From Lepraria neglecta (Eukaryota; Ascomycota; Lecanoromycetes; Lecanorales; Stereocaulaceae): a DNA stretch of 64,000 bases. The notes under the pieces were generated by a model. It worked only from the letters and a program-made list of their open reading frames with translations, did not search any database and was not told where the DNA came from. Below, in pieces: positions 22,001-34,341 of the stretch; the stretch's first letter is position 1, and each line of letters starts with the position of its first letter. The DNA lies in assembly GCA_033220425.1 (NCBI GenBank), contig CM065652.1, forward strand, positions 4,588,001 to 4,652,000, given 5' to 3'. The position numbers and the translations under genes were made by a program.

Positions 22001-23310
22001 TAGTAAACACGCTAGGCGCTAAAGCTTATAGCTTATAACTTCGAGATAATCTATAGGGCAGGTAAAACTAACCCCGCTAATTCTCCTTCTAGATACCTAG
22101 ATTATAAAAGGGCCTCGCTATTAAATACTAAGCTATTACTAATATTATAGAATAAGCTAGTACTTTGGTCTATAGAGGATATAAGTATATACAAGCGCGC
22201 CGACCAGTCGATACTATAGCTAGGGTTATAAGTTATAAGTATTTAGATAGTTATACTACGGAAAACCGTTAGAGATCTTAAGGAAAGGCCTTATATAGAT
22301 ACCTAAAGACTATTTAAGTTACTAATTTCTAATTTATAATACTATAATAAGTAGATTAGGAAATATAGACGCGATAGTATAGAGTTAGAGGGGCGCTAGC
22401 GCCTTCTAGATTAAGATTAGTCTTTTAATAATAAGAACCTCCTTTAGTATAAAGAACGACTATATATCCCTAAAGATAGTACTTTAAGATAAGAATTAAT
22501 TGGTAAATACTATAATAACCCCCTAGTAGGACACTTTGGAGCCGAAAAGATACTAGAGCTTCTATAGCGCAAATACTATTAGTATAATATCGCGGAGTAG
22601 ATATAGAGCTATATATATATATATACGATATCTATTAAAGGGTTAAAGTAGCTAGATATCGTCTTTATAGTAAATTATAATTATTACTATTACTAAAATA
22701 TCTATAGTAGGAATTAACTATAGATTTTATAACGGGATTACCTCTAAATAAATAGGACGGCGTTATATATAACTTAATTTTAGTAGTAGTAGATAGATTT
22801 ACTAAGATAGCTTATTATCTACCTACTACTAAAGCTATTACCGCCGCTAAGTTAGCGGACCTCTTCTTTAATAAAGTTATCTACTAATATAGTATACTAA
22901 CTAGTATTATAAGTAATAGAGGATCTGTATTTATAAGTATATTCTAGTTAGTAGTTTACTATTATACAAAGATTAAGCGATATATAAGTACCGCTTTTTA
23001 CCTATAGATAGATAGTTAGATAGAACGCTAAAACTAAATATTAGAGTACTTCTTATAGATATTTATAAATTTAGAATAAATAAATTAGGTAAAGCTCTTG
23101 TCTATAGCTGAATTTACTTATATAAATAGCCTCTATAGCTCTATTAGCTACTCGCCGTTTTTTATAGGATATAGTTATAACCCCGAAATTTATTAGGAAG
23201 CCGAGGATAGTTTCCTAAGGGGGGAGATACTATTAGTAAAAGAATAGATAGAGTAGTTATAGTACTATTAGAAAACGATTAAGGAGTATTAGTATAGTAC
23301 TATTAAGGTA

Positions 23311-24059
23311 CAAGTAAGTGCCCGTAATCTTCACAGAATATTACCGTAAAACCGGCTATATCTCGCTTATATTATACTCAATTTAGAAAATTTAAGCGGA
23401 TTTAGAAATCCCTCTATTTATAGTATATTTTATATATATAAAGTTAAGCTCTAACTTAAATACTTCCAAAGTTATTAATATAGTAAGATTTTAATACTAA
23501 GGAGCGAGCCTAAAGGTCCAGGATATAAAGATACGCGCGCGCTCGGCTATTTCCCGGATCCGGAATCAGCGCCGATTGGCTAGATATTTTACAGGCCTGC
23601 GCTAGTGCTAGGTCTATAAGATTCTAATTAGCTGAACACACGCGGTATAAAGTCGGGCTTGGTATAGGGCTGAGGGTTGTCCGATATTTTTGTATCTATC
23701 GACGGCGAGGTTATATAATAGTAATATCGCGATTATTTACAAAGAAACCACACTAGGGCCGTTATATAGCCTATATCTATACGCCTGCAAGCCTATTAGC
23801 TAATATCTTTAAGCGTTGAGATATAGTCGCCGCCATTTATAAGTCTAAATAATAGCTATTTCGGACCTCTATACTGAGTAAAATCTAAACCTGAATCTCG
23901 CTAAAAAGTCGATTGGTGTACTTTGCGAGTTTGATACATATTCCCAAAGAGGCTTAGCGCCGTTCCGAGCAACTCCTACTAGCCGTAACTATTATACGAG
24001 TACCGTCCTGCGAGCACTGGACCTATAGCAGCACCTGCTTATAGACCGGGTTATTCATG
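23311..24059. other. 3' non-coding region of the large Helitron
   Basis: 23311-23470 matches the 3' ends of the three small derivatives with sequence drift. 23530-23880 is specific to the large element and contains a GC-rich patch (23535-23620). No gene is seen; the helicase frame fades near 24060. Confidence 0.6.
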
Positions 24060-24666
24060 AGCTTATACCTTATATAGTCATCCGAATCTAGACCAATTAT
24101 ATATAGGTTCGACTCCATAGTAATGCGCGAGTTGCCGATATAGAATTGCCTATGGGTGAACGCTGGACGGGATCGTAGATTAAGTCCTATATACTTTATC
24201 GACTACCCTTGCGACTTATTGATGGTTATTACGAAGGTAGGGCGTATCGGGAACTACTTGCGGGTGAACGGGGTCGGGATATGCTTATTACCATCCTTGG
24301 ACTATAATAGGATCTTGTATAAGACCACCTCGCTGCCGTCGAAACTCCTACCTATAATATTACCCTTGATAACGTGTCTCCCGTATTGAGTAAGTAGAAT
24401 ACGAGTCCTATTGTAGAGACGGGGTGTATCTAGGTTCCTTATTAATATTACTGGCGTCTCTATCTTCAGCCGTAGCTTATACGGTAGTAGTAAGGGCTTA
24501 TAGAATTTATTCTAGTACTCGTTAGGGAATATCTCGTTGTCCTCAGGGTTCACCGCTTGATCGAAACTCTAGTACTTATAGTAATCGCCCCGTATACGGT
24601 TAAGAATATAGTAGTTTACCCTCTGGATATCTTTATTTGCAATAGCTAGAATTACTCGTTTAGTTA

Positions 24667-25282
24667 CATCGCGCTTTCCCAAATCTTGCTGAGAACTTCT
24701 AATTTGCTAGACGCGCGGATAGGGCTGAAATTAGCCTATCAGCAGGATCAGCAAATAGCGCCCGCTGATGGGTCAATTTCAGCGTAATCAGCAAATAGCG
24801 CCCGCTAACAGCGCGATTTCAGCGCATTCAGCAACTCCGGCTTGCTAACAGCAGGATCAGCAGGATCAGCAAGCATTCAGCGAATCACGTGATTGATGAC
24901 TAAGCAAAATGTTGATTTTCTATGATCGTCGCCATCGACGGCAGCGACTCCCCCAGAGCCCTATCAACACCAGCTGAAAACGGACCCCGGAATCGTGCGA
25001 TTGGGCCCAAATTCTCGCGGGGGTGATGTTCGTAGCTACCCTGGGGGTTTAGTTGCGGCGTCGCAGTATCGTAATCATTGCGCGCGGTCGCATGTCTTCG
25101 GGGATGATTTTTGGTTGCTGCTTGGTTACCTTGGAGTTGCTGACAGTAACCGGAGTTGCTGATCCTGCTGATTTCTCGGCCCGCAATTGACATGGGATGC
25201 AGACCCTGATCGCCATGCGGCCTGCTGACAGCGCAAAACTAGCTGTGACGCTAATGACATAATCTTTTGGGAAAGCGCGATG
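24667..25282. mobile_element. 0.6 kb MITE, copy 2 (in Helitron helicase)
   Basis: 616 bp, CATCGCGCTTTCCCAAA at the left, TTTGGGAAAGCGCGATG at the right, TA duplications at 24665-24666 and 25283-25284. It is the least mutated of the four copies. It splits the helicase domain of the large Helitron. The 97-codon ORF inside it (24900-25193) is part of the MITE and not a gene. Confidence 0.93.
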
Positions 25283-26390
25283 TAGATACCGCCGGTCCGG
25301 AAGATCTCTGCTAACAGTCGGATAAATCTTATCGATTAGTATATCTACCGTATTCTCGGGCAGGTATCTATATTTCTAGGGAGTCTTCTTATCCTTAGTA
25401 ACTGGGTCGACTATATTACCTTTACTATTACCAATATATAAGAGAGCTTCGGCAAATTCTGCTATTCGCCGCCTAGCTTCTTCGGTAAGACCTTGATTAC
25501 TTAGATATATATTAGTAGTAAGGCGGAGAATGGTTACCTCGTCCTAGAACGCCGCCTTCTAGATACAGGTATTGATGATAACGCCTGCGATCCCCCCTGG
25601 GATCACTAGCAAGGTCTGACGGAAATCGCCGCAAAAGTAAACGACCTTGCCCCTAAAGTAAGTACCGTTATTACTATAAAGATCCTGTAAAGAACGGCTA
25701 ACGTATTTAACGGCGAAATGACTCTATATAGGTACCTCGTCCTAGAAGAAGACGCAAGCCCGCTTGATTAACTCTACGAGATTAGTCCCTTTCTGAATAC
25801 CGTAACTAGATATACTCTCAGCGTCTAATAGGATCTTGAATCGCGAATAGACAGTACGTCTACCGTCTAATAGGGTCGTAGCGATACCTGAAGACGCTAC
25901 CGCTAAAGTAACACGCTTCTGAGAATAGAGCTTCTTTAGAATAGTATTCTAGACTATAGTCTTCCTAGTACCGCTAGCGCCGTTTAAAAAGAATAGTACG
26001 CCCGTACCAAATTCATTATTCTTATTTTCATCTACCGCCGCCATGATCTTTTCGGCTACTAGGGATTAGTCGGTATTAAGCTTCTGCCATTCAACTTCTG
26101 CGTCTTCCGGGGTAATATTATAAGATATCTCCTCGCGAAGTAGATAGTTCTGAATTCGCGATTTATATAGAAGGTTAAATGGAATTACAACCGGCGGAAG
26201 GTTGAATAGCTCCAGATTAAGGCTGCTTTCGGCGGTAGACTGGTAGTCTAACTGGCCGGAAATCAAATATAGAGTATATTGCTCAGCTTGAAATACTAGG
26301 TCTCGTACGCGTTCGTCCTTATAGTCCTAGAGGATATCTATATAGTAGGCGAAATACTCATTCAATATACGGGTATAGTCGTCCGAGATA

Positions 26391-26575
26391 CTATTTTAAT
26401 AATTAGAATATATAGTCCGACTCGGATAGAGAATATAGTTCGACTCGGTTAAATATAGTCTAACTCGGACAAAGAATATAGTCCGACTCGGATAGAGAAT
26501 ATAGTTCGACTTAGTTAAATATAGTCCGACTCGGATAGAAAAACAACGATTATAGTAATAAAAATAGATATATAC
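26391..26575 (-). other. Candidate intron of the Helitron gene
   Basis: On the minus strand the coding-like frame stops at GCAAG/GTATAT (donor, 26575) and resumes after ATTAAAATAG (acceptor, 26391). The interval is 185 bp. It is largely filled by a minisatellite. Confidence 0.5.
26407..26540. repeat. 22-bp minisatellite
   Basis: About six units of AATATAGTCCGACTCGGATAG with variants in which CG has become TA. The near-palindromic core TCCGAGTCGGA also occurs in the LTRs of element C (about 57447 and 63676). Confidence 0.8.
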
Positions 26576-28315
26576 CTTGCTTTAAATTTCTCCTAAAGCG
26601 CTAAAGGGTCCTCCGGGTATAGTTCTAATAGAATAGTTACGAAAAGACCTTATAGTGCTACCGGTAAGCAAAGAGTCTTTACTTCCTCTAGTACCTCTAT
26701 ATAGTACTTATTATTCTCTACTAATCCGAGTTAGACGCAAGCTACTTTATATATTAGAAGCTCGCCGTTAATAGTCCGTAGATTATCGAATAATATTACC
26801 CCCCGGCGGTAGATAAGAAGGAGTCGGCAATAGTATAAATCACCCTACTTAGGACTAATTATATATATACGTCTAATTACTTCCCCCTTCTCGCGAACAA
26901 ACTATATCCGTTTCCTCTTATCCTATATGAAATATATAGGAAATTCGTTATATAGGTAGTCAAGGGGTTCGTATCTAGAAGGTATAGTTACCTATTTTTT
27001 CTCCTGAACGGTAGAGGCTAATCATTCTCTAAGGCTTCCTTAGCAAGACGATTCATCTCGAAGAACTCTATTAACTATATCTTACGCAATAAATCCTTAT
27101 CGAGAATAGTCTTAATAGTCTCCCTATCTAGATCGACGCTAATCTGCTACTCCTCAGGTAAATAAATCTATAGCCTTTCAATATAAGGCTTAATCCCCTC
27201 TATACTAAATCTAAAGATCTTCTAGTAAGCTTCGGAGCTTCCTATCTAACGACTTTGATAGAACTCGGTAACCTTATTAACCAATAGGCGCTCTAGCTAT
27301 TACTACCCCGGCGGTATAGAGTTCCCCTAAGGTACCGTTATTGATCGAGTAACCGAAATATTTACCTAGTCTAGACCCTTATAGACGTACTTAAATAAAT
27401 AGAATATAGACTTGATAGAGGCGCAGATCTCAATATTTAGATACGTACGGTACTTCTTTAGAAGCCAGGGGTTATAGGGAACGATCTATTAGTTAGTATA
27501 GCCCTCCGGAGTAGGCTCTATATACGGGCGTCGATAATAGGGGTAGACTCCCTTAGGATCGAACGATGACTTATTATAAACATCCTTCGGGAAGAACTTA
27601 GAGTACTAGTTCTTCTCTTTATCCTAGTAGATATTAGAGGCTAAGTAACGGCGATGGATTATATAAGTAGTTACTAATTTATAGAGTACTAGGTCCTTTG
27701 TCTTATCAGGAATAACGGCCTATATAGCGTCATCGATCTGGGAGATATATCTGATTTTATCCTCCTCACGAATGATAAGGATATAGGCGTGCGGCAGACC
27801 TCGCTTTTGAAATTCAACTATATAGTAATAACTAATATAGACGCCTAATATATATCTCTCGAAAAGATCCTTTAGAAGCTCCTTGAGCTTTATATTAAAA
27901 ACCCGTACCTATATATTATAAACCTCTATCGTCGATAAACCGGGTCGAATTAAACGGCGGACGTCGGCCTAGTTCGGGTTATATATAAAAGTTATAAAGA
28001 AGGCAGGATTACCTCGACGCCGCACTACTATTAAAGCGTCCTCTATATCTGCCTTTATAGCTCTAGGGCTACCGGCTATACTAGATAGTAGAATAGTAAC
28101 CTTGCTGCCGAGATCGCCGAGCCCTAGATCTAGATCCTTATATAGTCGATCGATTAAGCCTTTATAGCTAAGTACTCGAATTTTATACTAATACTTAATA
28201 TACTAATTCAGGTTATTCTATTCGATAGTAGCGTAAGTATTAGTAACGAAGTGACTAAGGAGACGCCCGGAACAGAGTAATCGAGAGAATCTACCCTTGC
28301 GGTGCTATTATAGTA

Positions 28316-28732
28316 TTAGTATCAAATTTTGCGAGGTTAGCCCCGTAGAGAAATTTTATTTTAAAAATTCAAAAATATAAAGAAATAGAATGTAATTTTG
28401 CTAGTCGTCGATTATTTTAGTAGTAGTCTTAGTAATATATTAATAGTTCTATATAAATTACACTTAGAACGAAATTCTTCTCCACGTCTAGCTTATTTAG
28501 CTAATACGTGTCTTCCGTAACTATCGACGGCGACGTCTATAGCCACTACTATAAAGCGCTATATATCTAGCGCTTATAGGGGTATTACTAAGATGGTATA
28601 GGAGGGGGGCGGCGCTTCTTAGAAGAAAAATAATAGAAGATCGTAATATCCTATATAAAGATGTAAAGTACTAGAAAACGTAATTTTACTAATATAAGGG
28701 CAGACGTTTGAAAGCTATAAAATAGGCTTACC
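28316..28732 (-). other. Non-coding interruption of the Helitron gene (intron or small insert)
   Basis: Coding similarity to the Helitron N-terminal domain ends near 28740 and resumes near 28315. The minus-strand edges look like splice sites (CTACAG/GTAAGC at the start, CTAATACTATAATAG at the end), but 417 bp is long for a fungal intron and a small insertion cannot be excluded. Confidence 0.35.
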
Positions 28733-29820
28733 TGTAGCTAATAGCGATAGATCTAACTCCTTATAACCCGTATAGACCCTCTACGACCTCTCGGAGCAGC
28801 TCTATCTCTTTCCGGCTCTTTCTCGTCGTTACTATACTTAGGCCGGTTAGGGTCTTGATATATACCGTAGTACTAAGTAATTCCCTACCTTATATTTAAC
28901 CTGCGGGTAGCGAAGAGATATCCTTCTAGGAGCCTATTATATCCTCGTAGCGGTAGACTATTATACTAGCTCTATTCCCTATAAGGGAAAGGTAGGATAT
29001 ACCGCAGGGCTATATAGGATAAGTACCATTCAGGCACCCTTATAAGGCCCCTACCCTTAACTTTAATACGAATATCTCGTATAATACGTCCCTTCGCGCT
29101 ATTAGAAGGAGTAATTATAATATAGGCCACCTTACTAGATATAGGGCGGTTATATATACCGCGATTAGTACGCCTAGGGTTGTATTGTATAATACGGATG
29201 TTTATAGTCTATAGAGGGTATCTTACCTTATTATCTAATAAGTATTCCCGGTAAGTCTTAAAGCTCTATATATAGGGGTTAATATCTCGAAGAAGTCGCT
29301 GAAGAAGAAGTACTATATCTATATTAATAGATCTTTCGACCTGCCTAGTATACGTTATACGAGTATCTACTTAATCCTAGCTAGTATCGATAAAGTAGTA
29401 CTAGGCGTATCTCTTAGTAACGCCTTCTTTAGGCAAAAGTGGACTAATAGTATAATATATCCCCCCTTGGATCTTGTATATAGTCCGCCTAACCCGGTAA
29501 TCTATCTTATCTACACCCTTACTAGTAAAAGAAAGTAGGTTATTATAGTTTAGGGCTCTCTTAACAAACGTAGTACTGCGAGTAGTCCGTTTTATCTTAT
29601 AATGGCCTAGCCCAAGTCGATCATCAGGGACACGACGGTTCTGGCTATCCCGTATATATTCTACCTTATAAAACAGCTTATTCAGCGCGAGGACTCGACG
29701 CTCAGGGTCGTTTTCGGGTAATCGTTTAAGGAATTCGAAGTCAGGTAAGTCAGGTACCTAGATATTAACTATACCGTTCTAATAGCACTGCTATCGTTTA
29801 GTAGAAAGACGCTCCCCCTC

Positions 29821-32800
29821 CGGGAAGCCCTGGGGGCGCAAAAACAGAGCGCAACGCAACTTTCGGATTTAACCGGGGGTACTTATGTTTACTAGGAGCT
29901 CTCACGAAATATGAAGTACCTATAGTTTGGAGCTCTGCATGGCACATTATCGCTCCAACTGAGCATGCTATCGCTATTGAATACTCGTGATACATGATAT
30001 CATGAGTCACACGGCTCCCACGGCTGTACTACAGGGCCACTCTACTCCACATGCTCCTTATCTAGCTTTCAATCCACCTAGAATACAGCCTTTAGTATCC
30101 GCTCCTACTGTAACTCCCGCTTATCCACTTACTCCGCTGGTATTTTAAGGTTCGTTTTCGACCTCTTCTTTAGTAGAAGAGGTTATATATCCTCCAGGGT
30201 CTTCTCCAGGGTAGGCCCTCGGGGTTACTATCGTGATTGCGATAACCCTTTAGCCTACTCCCACGTTTTCTTCTCTTTTACCTGACGGCCTATCCTAGTT
30301 ATTATAGCCGGAGCGGAGGATAAGGGTGGCTTATTAGCTAGGAGTAGAAGGGCGGAGGATAGAGGTGGCTCCGCTGAAGAGGGTAGAGGAGTAGAGGGCA
30401 GAGGCCTATTTGTACTGCCTTTCGGGTGCCTACGAGGTTTTCGGATTTATAGTATTAGAGTAAGCTAAATACTATAAGGAGTAGCTGTTTAATATATAGA
30501 GTCCTGTTACTCCTATTACTCCTGTTACTCCTTCTATCGCTTATCCCGCTGTTAAGCTTCCTTCTTAGAGGCTTCTACAGCCGTAAGCTTTCGAGTATTA
30601 GCTCTATTATACTTCTTCTTATCTTATAGAGTATTCTACTACTATTTCTTAGTAGGGGGTAGAGCAGGTAACTCGGTCGGAATACCCTTACGATTTTTCT
30701 GGATAGCTTCGTAAGTACTCGTTATATTGACTTGAAAGGTAGCTAGCTAATTAGCTAGCTAATCGGCTTACTATCGAGGTAAAGTCTTATATAATTCGTC
30801 TATCTTTGCCGCCGCCTCTAAGTACTTATTCTTCCCTATTTCTCGAAATATTAAGGGGTTTTATAAGTTAGGATCTAACGTATCATTATAATATCGAGGC
30901 CACCACTCGTATAGAATAGATATATCATCTATCTACTATCTAGGGTAGAAGAGAGATAACGGGATAGGGAAGCCATTATTATAAGCTCTAAAGAGAAGGT
31001 ATTTATAAGGTAGTAGATATCGGATAAGGATATCGCAATTATAAGGGCTGTATATACACTTATAAGTAGGAGAGCTCCGCTCCTCTACTAATTACTTTAT
31101 TATAATCTACTCGGGATTAATATACTCGAGGGCCTAGATAGTAACTTTACTAATGATAATTTAGAATATAACAAAGTTAATAGCCCTCGGCCGATCAATA
31201 CGTAACCTCGCTATATCTTCTTAGATCTATTTATACTATAGCTTGAGCTCTACTTATATCGATTTTACGGTATTCTCTAGTATAGCTTAAGGATTCATCA
31301 CTGCTTTTAATATAGGGTATATACTCTTATTACGCTGTATAGAATAAGCCCCTAGATTTCGATAATTCTTCGTATAGTAGGTAACTACGTATTACTCTTT
31401 ATAAAACCAGTGCTTATAGAAGTACTCCTTCTCCCGCTCGTAGAATAGCTTTAATAAAGCCTCTCGGTTCTCTTATAGAGTAATATAATTAGGTAATTGA
31501 GCCCAATCCTATACTATATTATAGATTTGTTGTCTTCGCTTATATAGATAGCTTCGGCTCGATTTATTAACCCTCGCACGGATATTTCCGATAGTATACC
31601 AGTTATATAGCTGCAGCTAGTAATCTAGGAGTATAAGAGGAAGCGAAGCAAGGAGGCCTTTACCCTGATCTAAGAGGTTAATATAAGGTATAGGATAATT
31701 ATTAAATACCTCCTCTTTTAGTATTTTAAAGAAGAAGTTAAATACTTCTTCTAACTCCGAAGTAGCGAATAAGAAAGCAGCTAGAAATATACGATTCGTA
31801 TTAGTCATACCCACGGCTACAAAGAGCAATAATTTGTAAGAATTCGTATTGAATATAGCGTCGTTCTGTACCATGAAATCACTACAGAAGCGCTTAGCCA
31901 GCTTCTGCTGGAATTTATCAATAATAACGATTTACTCGAGTATCCTTTTCATAGGGGCTCCGGCTTTATTCCTAATATAAGAATAGCGCTATCTAGCTAT
32001 GAAATCCTCGTTATCTAGTACGGCTAGTAGCCCGGTGATAATCTCCTCCCTAGAACGTATAGTTGTAGGAATAAGGTTATAGTACTTCTTCTTCTTTAAA
32101 GTCAATACCTCGTCTAGCTCCTTCGGAGTATAGTAGAGTATACGCTATAACTACTTATATATCAATCCGCTTATCCTATTAGTCCTCGCAAGTAGGATAG
32201 CTTTCGCGTACTCCGGCTAGCGTTATATATAGAGCTTATAGTCGAGAGGATTAGGATTCAAATCATGCATGTGATCCTGACAGCCTACTCCTAGTATCTA
32301 TGTTTTTTCTTGCCTACCTCGCTGGAGCGATCTAAAGCTAATATAGGCGTGCCAGGTATACCCTTTTGCTTTGATTATAGTTAACTCTTGCCTACGGATA
32401 GTACCGTACTCGGGGTCTTCCTCCCCTATGTGCTCTAGAAGCTTCCTCCAATTCTTCGTCTCTTTGGAATAGTAGATATATTTATAGTTCTTCCTCTCTC
32501 TTCTACAGGAGCTAGTAATGATAGCGAAGCCCTGACTAAAGGCGTAGTCTTGTAGCCGGGTCCACGTATCGTCCGGGGTATCAAAGACTTCATTCTTTTG
32601 AGGAGGAAGGAGGTATACTAGAGCAAGGCGGTTTATAGCCTTCTGGAGGATAGGGTAGAGGTCTAGCTCGAGCTGAGGGTATAGCGTCCATATATCGGCC
32701 ATGTTAAATAGCTAGTAGAGTAGGAATTATAGAAGGAGCAGCGCAATAGGTTATAAGAAGTATTATAGGTGGCTATAAGCGAATAGCTCTAAGGAGAAAG

Positions 32801-32956
32801 AAAAAAGCGGTATAGGATAATATTCGAATTAGATTAGTACTTTATTTTTGGTGGGAGCTCGTAGTAAATATAAGTACTTTACTAATATAGCTATATAACT
32901 CCGGTTAAACCCGAAAGTTGCGTTGCGCTCACTATTTGCGCCCCTAGGGTTTCCCG
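29821..32956 (-). mobile_element. Mutator-like element (MULE) inside the Helitron
   Basis: The 3136-bp element has terminal inverted repeats of about 60 bp (CGGGAAGCCCTGGGGGCGCA at the left; right end GGGTTTCCCG), including the shared AGCGCAACGCAACTTTCGG. It is flanked by a perfect 9-bp duplication CTCCCCCTC (29812-29820, 32957-32965), the size expected for MULEs. It encodes a transposase on the minus strand. The termini and first 200 bp escaped most mutation. The Helitron frame continues on both sides of it. Confidence 0.93.
30010..32702 (-). pseudogene. MULE transposase (FAR1/Hop-like), RIP-broken
   Basis: DDE transposase of the Mutator superfamily, as found in fungal Hop-like elements. 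The frame starts at ATG 32702; the first 134 codons are intact and contain a FAR1-type zinc-binding-like region (FDTPDDTWTRLQDYAFSQGF, then SCRRERKNYKYIYY). The catalytic part lies at 31874-31617, still open: NDAIFNTNSYKLLLFVAVGM (first Asp region) followed by an INLLDQGKGLLASLP segment where the second Asp is expected. A C-terminal CDILIRYLLPYKYLLFRAY...GFPIPLSLFYPR block near 31000-30900 corresponds to the zinc-knuckle-like end of such proteins (Cys/His as Tyr). The frame continues leftward as a Gln/Lys-rich then Pro/Ser-rich tail. Its exact end is uncertain. Stops at Gln codons make it inactive. Confidence 0.8.
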
Positions 32957-33739
32957 CTCCCCCTCAAAAGAGAAGATATAGTAATAATAATATTCATTAG
33001 TTAGATCAAAGAACTACGGTAGTATAACGTATTCTAGAAGATCGATATATACTTGCGGTAGCCGAGTACTTAGATACGTACTGGGTAAAGTTCTACTACC
33101 CTTATCTATAGTATTATAGCGCTAATATAGTCGACGGCGACGCCGCTGACGTAGTATACGTTCCTCGCTATTCTCCCGTGCCTACTAGGCGTGTCTCTGT
33201 TACTAGCGGAGGTTATATCGCGGTTCTAGCGGGGGTACTTCCTCTTTAGAAGAAGAATCTCGGTACTTAGGCGGGCTTGAATCATCTGGATTGCGGGGCG
33301 GTATAACCACTTGAATGACTTATTAGATACCTAATTGGGCAGGGCGAGGCCGTAGATAGGCGTTCTGCTACTGCGGTCGAATAATCTACCTTCTCTGCGT
33401 GTTTTGTATTTCTGCCTGCTAACTTATAGTAGTAATATCGAGGTTCCTAGCGCTCTGAGCGGTCCTAGCGCGTTTCCCTCTACCCTGACCTTGTGTTCTA
33501 CGGTTAATATCTATATTAGGAAGGTCCTAGAGGGCTATAGAAGAGTTCTGGCGTTTTCGATAGTTAGTAGATATATCCGGAGTAGGGGAAGGAGAATCTT
33601 GATGTATACGGAATAGCTGGCCCCCCTGTCGATAGCGCGCGATATAGCAGTTACTAATATATCTGCCATCTATTCGAAAGGGTTCTAGAGCGCCTAGGGT
33701 CATTATATAATAGTAGGTAGAATATATATATATATGGCG

Positions 33740-34080
33740 CGGGGTATTACTGCGAAGAAGTTGCGGTGCGTATTCAACTTTCGATATTCCAGGGTCCGGG
33801 GGCGCTAAGCTTAATGCTTGGTATTTGCTACCGATCTTGCGCTACCCGTAAAACATGGCGAAAACGCTTCTTTTGCTCATAACTATTGCGTAAATAGGCC
33901 GATTCTAAAAATTCTTGATGCGCAAGCAAGCTAATGATTAACTCCAAAACTTATGAAATTATCTTGATATTATATAACGTATATGGCGCGGGGAAGTACT
34001 GCGAAGAATTTGCGATACGTATTTCGATTTTGATATTCTTGCTTGGTAGTACTAACCGAAGAAGATAGTTCAGGCAAGAA
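33740..34080 (-). repeat. Subterminal repeat units of the large Helitron
   Basis: One full and one partial copy, on the minus strand, of the repeat of about 240 bp that fills the small Helitron derivatives (GCGCGGGG...TGCGAAGAA edges at 33737-33760 and 33986-34010). This ties the derivatives to this element in addition to the shared termini. Confidence 0.75.
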
Positions 34081-34341
34081 TATAGGAGTACTTTGATTGG
34101 CTACAAGTGCGGAATACCTCCGAAAGTCCTTATAATCTATTATTAAAGAAAGATAGATAAAGTATTATAACTAAGAGTATAAGCCTAAAGAGTACTAAGT
34201 AGGTTAATTAGTAATATTACTAGCTAAAAACCTTAAGTAAAGATAGCTAAGTAAGAAGCTATCCTATTAGTTTATTAGCCCTTTTAGAATTAAAGATAAG
34301 GTCGGGATATAGATATACTAACTTATACTACTATCGAGTTA

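Larger units (their letters stand above)
24060..33680 (-). pseudogene. Helitron Rep-helicase transposase, RIP-broken and interrupted
   Basis: Replication initiator and Pif1-type helicase for rolling-circle transposition. From right to left: an N-terminal Arg/Gln-rich part (33680-32966), then after the Mutator-like insert the Helitron N-terminal domain (29800-28740; NPYIQSFKTYREYL-like and ILPFPYREQS). A gap of about 410 bp with splice-like ends follows, then the Rep core with EFQKRGLPHAYIL at 27782-27815 (HUH motif, second His as Tyr). The helicase has Walker A FLNGASGTRKT near 25970, and the final motifs FVITINKSQG and FTHGQFYIGNSRIT lie between 24330 and 24130. A MITE splits the helicase. 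Stretch 26066-26266 is still open. A candidate intron lies at 26391-26575. Inactive. Confidence 0.85.
23311..34153 (-). mobile_element. Large Helitron with Rep-helicase gene (10.8 kb)
   Basis: The 5' end is TCTTTCTTTAATAATAG (at 34153 reading left). The 3' end is a hairpin (GTAATATTC loop GAAGATTAC) followed by GGGCACTTACTTG at 23311. It sits between A and T of element E; the empty site is seen in D, with no target duplication. Between the ends lie a Rep/helicase pseudogene, an inserted Mutator-like element (29821-32956) and a MITE (24667-25282). The 5' subterminal part (33740-34080) contains the same repeat unit found in the small derivatives. The 3' tetranucleotide CTTG departs from the usual CTRR. 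Confidence 0.9.

Noticed and set aside
24156-24389. 77-codon plus-strand ORF
   Set aside because: The opposite strand carries the final Pif1-type helicase motifs of the Helitron gene.
24900-25193. 97-codon ORF in the MITE (also 43199-43420)
   Set aside because: It lies wholly within a 0.6 kb MITE with no transposase motifs; copies 1 and 4 have it broken.
26407-26540. Possible CRISPR-like array
   Set aside because: The units are contiguous 22-bp tandem repeats without unique spacers, in a fungal context.
29798-30010. 70-codon ORF over the left MULE end
   Set aside because: It crosses the terminal inverted repeat and the target duplication, so it is not a gene.
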